From positions 1 through 64,000 of the forward strand of contig CAMCYP010000003.1 of assembly GCA_945885345.1 (NCBI GenBank): a DNA stretch of 64,000 bases, in the 5' to 3' direction. The notes below the pieces were generated by a model that had not been told where the DNA came from, made no database searches, and saw only the letters and a program-made list of their open reading frames with translations. Below, piece by piece: positions 58,464 to 64,000 of this stretch. This stretch comes from Bordetella parapertussis. Lineage in GTDB: Bacteria > Pseudomonadota > Gammaproteobacteria > Burkholderiales > SG8-41. Positions within the stretch are counted from its first letter, which is position 1. Every line of letters begins with the position of its first letter. The translations under genes were made by a program, and so were the position numbers.

Positions 58464-60275
58464 TTACGCGCCGGCGACCTGCCCCGCCCGCTGATCCAGT
58501 TCTTCCCAGCGTTCAAACTTGGTCGCCAGCAGTTTCTCAATCGCCGCGGCCCGCTCGCGGTCGGCCTTCAGCTGCGCTGCGGTCTGTTTATGGTAATCAG
58601 CGCTGCTCATGCGCTGCGCCAGCGCCGTCTGCTCCCGCTCCAGCACTTCCAGTTCACCCGGCAACTGCTCCAGTTCGCGCTGTTCCTTGAAGCCGAGTTT
58701 TTTCACCGGTGCGTTACGCACCGGATTTTTTGCCGGTGCCGCAGCTTTACCCTCGGGCGCAACCGTCACCGAGCGTTGCACCAGCCAGTCGCTGTAACCG
58801 CCGACGTATTCCTTCCACCGTCCTTCGCCCTCGGCGACCAGCGTCTGTGTCACCACGTTGTCGAGAAAGGCCCGGTCATGGCTGACGAGCAGGAGAGTAC
58901 CTTTATAGCCCTGCAGCGTGTCTTCGAGCAGTTCCAGCGATTCGATATCCAGATCATTCGTTGGTTCATCCAGCACCAGCACGTTGGCAGGCTGCGCAAA
59001 CAGCCGCGCCAGCAGCAGCCGGTTGCGTTCGCCGCCGGACAGCATGCTGACCTTGGCCTGGGCGCGCTGCGGCGGGAACAGGAAATCCGACAAATAACTC
59101 ATCACGTGTTTGCGGCCGTCCGCGGTTTCCACCCATTCCGAGCCGGGGCTGATGGTTTCGACCAGGGTCTTTTCCGGATCCAGCTGTTCGCGCAACTGGT
59201 CAAAATAGGCAATCTCCTGTTTCGTGCCGAGCCGCACTTCGCCGCTGTCGGGCGCCAGTTCACCGAGGATGATTTTGATCAGCGTCGATTTGCCCGCGCC
59301 GTTGGTGCCGATCAGGCCGATGCGGTCGCCGCGCAGGATGCGCAGGTCGAGATCCTTGATCAGCGTTTTTTCACCATAGGCTTTGCTGACGTTCGTCAGT
59401 TCAGCCACCAGCTTGCCGGAGCGTTCGCCGGCATCCAGCGCGAGTTTGACGTTACCGATGCGATCACGCCGCTCGGCGCGTTCAACACGCAGCGACTCCA
59501 GCCGCCGCACCCGGCCTTCGTTGCGGGTACGCCGCGCCTTCACACCCTGGCGGATCCACACCTCTTCCTGCGCCCAGAATTTGTCGAAACGGCGGCTGGC
59601 TTTTTCTTCTTCGGCAAGCTGGTCGGCCTTGCGTGCCTCGTACGCAGCGAAATTGCCCGGGTAAGAACGCAGCAGGCCGCGATCGAGTTCGACAATGCGC
59701 GTCGCCACACGGTCGAGGAAAGCGCGATCGTGGGTGATGATGATCATGGACTTGATCTGGCCCTTGATCAGCAGATCTTCAAGCAGCGTGATGCCACCGA
59801 TGTCGAGATGGTTGGTCGGTTCATCGAGCAGCAGCAGGTCGGGTTGCAGCGCCAGCGCCAATGCCAGCGCGGCGCGTTTGCGTTCGCCGCCGGAAGCAGT
59901 CTGCGGCGGACGCGATTCATCCAGCCCGAACCGGTGCAGATATTCAAACAGCCGCGCATCGGCGCGCCAGCGTTCGCGTTCATCATGCATGTCCTCCAGC
60001 CCACCGCGTGCAGTCAGGCTGGCATGCAGGTTGTCGGCATCGGGCAACAAGGGTTCCTGTTCGACCGTGACCACGCGCAAGCCGTCCTGGCGGCGAATTT
60101 CGCCGTCGTCGAGCGCGCCGTGGCCGGCGATGATGCCGAGCAGCGAGGATTTGCCGGTGCCGTTGCGGCCGATGAAGCCGATGCGTTCGCCGTCATGGAC
60201 GGTCAGGTTGGCACGGTCGAGCAGTGGATGCAGGCCGAAAGCGAGTTCGGCGGAATCAATAGTGAGTAAGGCCAT
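58464..60275 (-). CDS. uup: ABC-F family ATPase Uup
   Basis: 603 residues from ATG 60275; the track start at 60398 is earlier. Two ATP cassettes are seen with 'GRNGTGKSSLLGI' and 'GTNGAGKSTLIKII' Walker A motifs and 'SGGERKRAALA'/'SGGERNRLLLA' signatures. The C-terminal 60-70 residues form the charged coiled coil that marks Uup. It acts on branched DNA or on ribosomes and is cytosolic. It lies 40 bases upstream of xseA on the same strand. Confidence 0.93.
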   Translation of the reverse strand: MALLTIDSAELAFGLHPLLDRANLTVHDGERIGFIGRNGTGKSSLLGIIAGHGALDDGEIRRQDGLRVVTVEQEPLLPDADNLHASLTARGGLEDMHDERERWRADARLFEYLHRFGLDESRPPQTASGGERKRAALALALALQPDLLLLDEPTNHLDIGGITLLEDLLIKGQIKSMIIITHDRAFLDRVATRIVELDRGLLRSYPGNFAAYEARKADQLAEEEKASRRFDKFWAQEEVWIRQGVKARRTRNEGRVRRLESLRVERAERRDRIGNVKLALDAGERSGKLVAELTNVSKAYGEKTLIKDLDLRILRGDRIGLIGTNGAGKSTLIKIILGELAPDSGEVRLGTKQEIAYFDQLREQLDPEKTLVETISPGSEWVETADGRKHVMSYLSDFLFPPQRAQAKVSMLSGGERNRLLLARLFAQPANVLVLDEPTNDLDIESLELLEDTLQGYKGTLLLVSHDRAFLDNVVTQTLVAEGEGRWKEYVGGYSDWLVQRSVTVAPEGKAAAPAKNPVRNAPVKKLGFKEQRELEQLPGELEVLEREQTALAQRMSSADYHKQTAAQLKADRERAAAIEKLLATKFERWEELDQRAGQVAGA

Positions 60276-60430
60276 CTCCCGAGTATAGCTGGTGAATTTT
60301 TTAGACTGCGTCCGCCAACAGGCGCAACTCACGGACGCATAACGGTTTTTCCCGACCTCGGCCATCCACAGCATCTGGCAGCAGCGGCGACATATCACAT
60401 CCTTCCGAATGCCATCATAGGGATATATTC

Positions 60431-60449
60431 ATAACTACTTGATTTTATT
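60431..60449 (-). promoter_or_regulatory. AT-rich 19-mer, exact IHF core
   Basis: On the minus strand reads AATAAAATCAAGTAGTTAT, containing AATCAA-GTAG-TTA, an exact WATCAANNNNTTR match. Confidence 0.45.
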
Positions 60450-60541
60450 AATATTTTTAACGAGTTTAACAAATAGGCAATAAGCAAAAAACCTAGGCAG
60501 GTGTACCACTTACAGCTTCCGTTTACAGGCTGTGCACAGGC

Positions 60542-60564
60542 TTATCCACAGCAATTGTGGACAA
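60542..60564. promoter_or_regulatory. Head-to-head DnaA-box pair
   Basis: TTATCCACA at 60542-60550 is the consensus DnaA box. TGTGGACAA at 60556-60564 is its inverted near-copy (TTGTCCACA) five bases away. It may be a DnaA regulatory site; the region has no other origin hallmarks. Confidence 0.5.
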
Positions 60565-60699
60565 GCGGAAAAATGCGTTGTGACTCAATGGCTTTGCGCC
60601 ATCCGTCGTACCACCACGCTTGCCGATCCGGCGCATGGCGGATACAGTTACGCCACTTTTTTGCAACTTGATTCTTAACCCTTTTCCGGAAAATCCCGC

Positions 60700-61314
60700 G
60701 TGTTATCCATCATTGAAGCTGCCGGCTGGCCGATCTGGCCCCTGATCCTGTGTTCCGTCATCTCGCTGGCCATCATCTGCGAACGTCTGTGGTCACTGCG
60801 CCAGAACGTGGTGCTGCCGAAAAACATGCTGGTGCATGCCGTGCAGGCCTACCGCCAGAACGGCGTGACGCCGCAACTGCTGACACAGCTCGCCGCGAGC
60901 GCGCCGCTCGGCCAGATCCTTGCCGCCGGTCTGCGCAACGAGAAACATGCCCCTGCCGTGATGAAGGAAGCCATCGAGGAGGCCGGCCACGTGGTCGCCA
61001 TCGACCTTGAACGTTTCCTGACCACGCTCGGCACCATTGCCTCCATTGCGCCGCTGCTTGGCCTGTTCGGCACGGTGATCGGCATGATCGAAATCTTCGG
61101 CTCGCAATCACCCACGGGCGGTGGTGGCAACCCGCTGGTGCTGGCACACGGCATTTCGATCGCGCTCTATAACACCGCTTTCGGCCTGGTGGTCGCTGTG
61201 CCGAGCATGGTGCTCTACCGCTACTTCCGCACCAAGGTCGATACGCTGCTGGTTGAAATGCAGATGCAGGCGGTCAAGCTGGTTGAAATCATCCACGGCG
61301 AACGGGACGCCTGA
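60700..61314 (+). CDS. exbB: MotA/TolQ/ExbB proton channel family protein
   Basis: 204 residues from GTG 60700. Three membrane helices are seen: one near 10-30, then a pair at about 105-140 and 155-185. 'FLTTLGTIASIAPLLGLFGTVIGMIEIF' is the conserved second-helix motif. ExbB and ExbD form the proton-driven motor for TonB-dependent uptake or envelope integrity. exbD follows 16 bases later, and the block runs on into lpxK, as in Burkholderia. Confidence 0.93.
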   Translation: MLSIIEAAGWPIWPLILCSVISLAIICERLWSLRQNVVLPKNMLVHAVQAYRQNGVTPQLLTQLAASAPLGQILAAGLRNEKHAPAVMKEAIEEAGHVVAIDLERFLTTLGTIASIAPLLGLFGTVIGMIEIFGSQSPTGGGGNPLVLAHGISIALYNTAFGLVVAVPSMVLYRYFRTKVDTLLVEMQMQAVKLVEIIHGERDA

Positions 61315-61330
61315 GGCGGAGCCGACACAG

Positions 61331-61750
61331 ATGCGATTCCGCACCCGCGCCTTCCGTGAAGATCCAGAGATCAACTTCATTCCCTTGATCGACGTACTGC
61401 TGGTGATCCTGATTTTCCTGATGGTCACCACTACCTATTCGCGCTTTGCCGAACTGCAGATCAATCTGCCAACCGCAGAATCCGGCAAACCGCCGGATCA
61501 TCCGGCGCAGGTCGACGTAGCCGTCGATGCCAAGGGCAATTACACGATCAACAAGACCGCAGTACCGGGCAACAACTCCGCTGCGCTGAATGCGGCACTG
61601 AAAAGTGCTGCCAGCGATATGAAAGACCCGGTGGTAGTGATCAATGCCGATGCCAACGCCGCCCACCAGTCGGTGGTGCGGGTAATGGAAGCCGCGCAGC
61701 TCGCCGGTCTGGCCAGGATCACTTTCACCACGCAGGCCCCGCGCAAGTAG
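61331..61750 (+). CDS. exbD: ExbD/TolR biopolymer transport protein
   Basis: 139 residues from ATG 61331. A single N-terminal membrane helix carries the proton-relay Asp in 'INFIPLIDVLLVILIFLMVTTTY'. The periplasmic domain has 'VVVINADANAAHQSVVRVMEAAQLAGLARITFTTQ', typical of the family. It works with ExbB in the same operon. lpxK begins 42 bases after it. Confidence 0.94.
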   Translation: MRFRTRAFREDPEINFIPLIDVLLVILIFLMVTTTYSRFAELQINLPTAESGKPPDHPAQVDVAVDAKGNYTINKTAVPGNNSAALNAALKSAASDMKDPVVVINADANAAHQSVVRVMEAAQLAGLARITFTTQAPRK

Positions 61751-61792
61751 TTTCTCGACTGGCCGGGGTAAACGGGCTACGCTTCGCCGGTC

Positions 61793-62803
61793 ATGCCCGC
61801 CTCCGCCACAACATCGCCCCGTCACTGGCAAACCCGCGGCCTGCTGGCCGTGTTGCTGCTACCCATCGCCGCGCTGTTTGCAACGGTGGCGGCAATACGA
61901 CGCTGTGCCTGGCGCTGCAAACTGCTGCACCGTGAACAGATTGGCGTGCCGGTCATCGTCGTCGGCAATATCACCGCCGGCGGCACCGGCAAAACGCCGC
62001 TGGTGCTGTGGCTGGCGCAATTCCTCGCTGCACGCGGCAAACGACCGGGCATCATCAGCCGCGGTTACGGCGCAACGCGCACTGATCCGCGCGCCGTGCC
62101 GGCAAACGGCAGCGCGGCGGATTACGGCGACGAGCCCTGCCTGCTGGCGCAACGCGCCGGCTGCCCGATGTGGGTCGGCACCGACCGCGCGGCCACCGCG
62201 CGGGCACTGCGCGCGGCGCACCCTGACGTTGACGTCATCATCAGCGACGATGGCCTGCAGCATTACCGGCTGGCGCGCGATGTCGAAATCGCGGTCATCG
62301 ACGGCGCAAGCGGCCTCGGCAACGGCTGGCCGCTGCCCGCCGGGCCATTGCGCGAACCGGCATCACGCCTGACCACGGTTGATGCAGTAGTCGTCAACGG
62401 CGGCGATGCAACAGGTGCCTTCCCGCATTCAATTGCAATGCAACTGCAAGGCGATACCTTTCGTAACCTGCGCGATCCGCAACAAACCGTCACCGCCGCG
62501 CATTTCCGCGGCCGGCAGGTTTATGCCATTGCCGGCATCGGCAATCCGCCGCGGTTTTTTGCCCAGTTGCAGCGCCTCGGACTGGACTGCATCACCCGCG
62601 CATTCCCCGACCATCACGCCTACACCGCGCAGGACCTGCAGTTCACCGGCGATCACCCGCTCGTGATGACCGAAAAGGATGCGGTAAAATGCACGGCATT
62701 CGCCACCACGCGCCACTGGGCGCTGGTCGTCAACGCCGTACCCGATGAATCACTGGGCGATACCATAATCGCCCGGCTCGCACAGGCCCACCGCCATGGA
62801 TGA
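61793..62803 (+). CDS. lpxK: Tetraacyldisaccharide 4'-kinase
   Basis: 336 residues. An N-terminal membrane helix ('[20 protein letters not shown]') anchors it. The P-loop '[19 protein letters not shown]' follows, with '[11 protein letters not shown]' and '[23 protein letters not shown]'. It phosphorylates the lipid A disaccharide at the 4' position. It overlaps the Trm112-like gene by eight bases, so both are co-translated. Confidence 0.96.
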   Translation: MPASATTSPRHWQTRGLLAVLLLPIAALFATVAAIRRCAWRCKLLHREQIGVPVIVVGNITAGGTGKTPLVLWLAQFLAARGKRPGIISRGYGATRTDPRAVPANGSAADYGDEPCLLAQRAGCPMWVGTDRAATARALRAAHPDVDVIISDDGLQHYRLARDVEIAVIDGASGLGNGWPLPAGPLREPASRLTTVDAVVVNGGDATGAFPHSIAMQLQGDTFRNLRDPQQTVTAAHFRGRQVYAIAGIGNPPRFFAQLQRLGLDCITRAFPDHHAYTAQDLQFTGDHPLVMTEKDAVKCTAFATTRHWALVVNAVPDESLGDTIIARLAQAHRHG

Positions 62804-62975
62804 CAAGCTGCTCGACATACTGGTCTGCCCGATCTGCAAGGGGCCGCTGCTCTACCGCAAGACGGCCAATGAACTGATCTGTAAACCCTGCCGCCTCGGT
62901 TATCCGATACAGGATGGCATCCCGGTGATGCTGGAAGAGGATGCGCGCAAAGTTCCTGCGGAAGAAGAGTTGTGA
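62796..62975 (+). CDS. Trm112 family zinc protein
   Basis: 59 residues, too short for the ORF track. It starts '[20 protein letters not shown]' and has the pair 'LVCPICKG' and '[12 protein letters not shown]', four Cys for one zinc. It ends '[15 protein letters not shown]', the normal family end. Bacterial members sit between lpxK and kdsB throughout Betaproteobacteria. The partner methyltransferase is not known for most bacteria. Confidence 0.93.
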   Translation: MDDKLLDILVCPICKGPLLYRKTANELICKPCRLGYPIQDGIPVMLEEDARKVPAEEEL

Positions 62976-62983
62976 TGTGATGA

Positions 62984-63066
62984 CTAGTAATTGGTAACTG
63001 GTAATTAGTAAAAAACTGGTTGCCCCTCACCAATCACCAATTACCAGTCACCAGTTACAAGTCACC
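62984..63066. repeat. Inverted heptamer arrays before kdsB
   Basis: The right arm (63030-63066) is a tandem array ACCAATC-ACCAATT-ACCAGTC-ACCAGTT-ACAAGTC-ACC, period seven. The left arm (62984-63009), TAATTGG-TAACTGG-TAATTAG, is its inverted counterpart. The arms can pair across about 20 bases. The array touches the kdsB start codon and replaces its ribosome site. Confidence 0.72.
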
Positions 63067-63825
63067 ATGAAATTCACCGTAGTAATCCCCGCCCGCTACG
63101 CGTCCTCGCGTTTCCCCGGCAAACCGCTGGCCGACATCGGTGGCAAGCCGATGGTGGTGCGTGTTGCCGAACGCGCAGCCAGGAGCGGCGCGGCACAGGT
63201 GATCGTCGCCACCGATGACGCGCGCATCGCCACCGCGGTCGACAACCATGGTTACCAGGCACTGATGACGCGGCGCGACCACGCTTCCGGCACCGACCGG
63301 CTGGCCGAAATTGCGGAAAAACTTGGTCTTGCTGCGAACGCCATCGTCGTCAACGTGCAGGGCGACGAACCACTGATCGCGCCGGCGCTGATCCGCCGTG
63401 TTGCCGAAAACCTCGCCGCGCACCGCGCCGCTGCCATCGCCACCGCCGCCTGCCGCATCCGTGATGCGCGCGACATGGCTAATCCGAATGTGGTCAAGGT
63501 GGTGCTCGACAACCAGGGTTACGCGCTGTATTTCAGTCGCGCACCGATTCCATACGCACGCGATCACTTTGCCAATGGTATTCGTACGCTGCCCGCGACC
63601 CTGCCCGCATTGCGCCATCTCGGCATCTACGCCTACCGCTGCAGCTTCCTGCGCGCCTATGCCAAACTCAAACCGGCGGCCATCGAGCGCGCGGAAGCGC
63701 TGGAACAGTTGCGGGCGCTGGCCCACGGTTACCGCATCAGCGTCGCCGTCAGTGCCGCAGTGCCACATCCCGGCGTAGACACTCCCGCGGATTTACGCAA
63801 AGTGCAATCGTTGTTTCGCCGCTAA
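63067..63825 (+). CDS. kdsB: 3-deoxy-manno-octulosonate cytidylyltransferase
   Basis: 252 residues. The nucleotide-binding start is '[31 protein letters not shown]', followed by '[20 protein letters not shown]' and '[11 protein letters not shown]'. '[11 protein letters not shown]' and '[15 protein letters not shown]' complete the family pattern. It activates Kdo with CTP for lipopolysaccharide core synthesis. Translation may be influenced by the heptamer hairpin directly upstream. Confidence 0.96.
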   Translation: MKFTVVIPARYASSRFPGKPLADIGGKPMVVRVAERAARSGAAQVIVATDDARIATAVDNHGYQALMTRRDHASGTDRLAEIAEKLGLAANAIVVNVQGDEPLIAPALIRRVAENLAAHRAAAIATAACRIRDARDMANPNVVKVVLDNQGYALYFSRAPIPYARDHFANGIRTLPATLPALRHLGIYAYRCSFLRAYAKLKPAAIERAEALEQLRALAHGYRISVAVSAAVPHPGVDTPADLRKVQSLFRR

Positions 63826-63859
63826 TAAAGCAAAATGCCACACTGATTATGCGTGTTGA

Positions 63860-64000
<141 letters not shown>

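Larger units (their letters stand above)
60276..60699. other. Gene-free stretch between uup and exbB
   Basis: 424 bases without a convincing ORF. It holds an AT-rich 19-mer (60431-60449), a pair of DnaA-box-like sequences (60542-60564) and T-rich leader sequence before exbB. The divergent promoters of uup and exbB must lie here. Confidence 0.6.

Noticed and set aside
60542-60564. Chromosomal origin of replication
   Set aside because: Only two DnaA boxes, no dnaA/dnaN genes and no long AT-rich unwinding region.

Overview
The window reads as chromosome of an uncultivated betaproteobacterium, most likely Burkholderiales-like. Support: high GC by eye, four periplasmic Bug-type (tripartite tricarboxylate) receptors, intracellular PHB turnover (PhaZ plus 3-hydroxybutyrate dehydrogenase), queG-tsaE-amidase, and the betaproteobacterial block exbB-exbD-lpxK-Trm112-kdsB-adk. 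No rRNA, tRNA, CRISPR array, prophage or complete insertion sequence was found.

Layout. 1-16.7 kb: a ModA-like protein and Bug receptor, a one-gene integron cassette (DsrE family) behind an attI-like site, PPK2, two type II toxin-antitoxin modules, two MFS/ABC-F type genes, a GST, a methyltransferase and a Bug/flavoprotein/TauD dioxygenase cluster. 16.9-19.3 kb: a second integrase-less cassette array, lower in GC, carrying a DUF262-HEPN pair and a PD-(D/E)XK-like protein. 19.3-31.9 kb: accessory metabolism including three genes whose reading frame is interrupted by a UGA that I read as selenocysteine: a UGSC-motif protein, a peroxiredoxin and a GrdB/PrdB-like reductase subunit. 32-37 kb: a GntR regulator, a K+ channel, and an ECF sigma (SigF/NrsF) with a bufferin-type operon (BufA-BufB-BufC-DoxX); two promoters with the form GTAACC-N16-CGAA link them. 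37-64 kb: mostly housekeeping genes (MsrB, HAD, QueG, TsaE, amidase, PAS-GGDEF-EAL protein, PntAB, MutL, MiaA, XseA, Uup, ExbBD, LpxK, KdsB, start of Adk).

How the genes work together. The three Sec genes share one RNA design: UGA, then 11-13 nt, then a 4-7 bp stem with a three-base loop beginning GU. This implies that SelA/B/C/D exist elsewhere in the genome. The GrdB-like gene lies in an operon with a TauD-type dioxygenase and a Bug receptor, divergent from a GntR regulator, which looks like an uptake-plus-catabolism unit for an unknown small compound. The SigF-NrsF/bufferin block looks like a metal-stress regulon. The integron cassettes carry plausible defence or stress functions.

Dispersed sequence: a 19-bp AT-rich motif close to AATAAAAWCAANTANTTAT recurs about twelve times, nearly always between genes, and resembles an IHF site. 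There are also two REP-like palindromes, one MITE with a TTA duplication, one CACAGAG-type palindrome and a heptamer array at kdsB. All functional calls rest on reading the sequence and on remembered family features; no database search or folding program was run.
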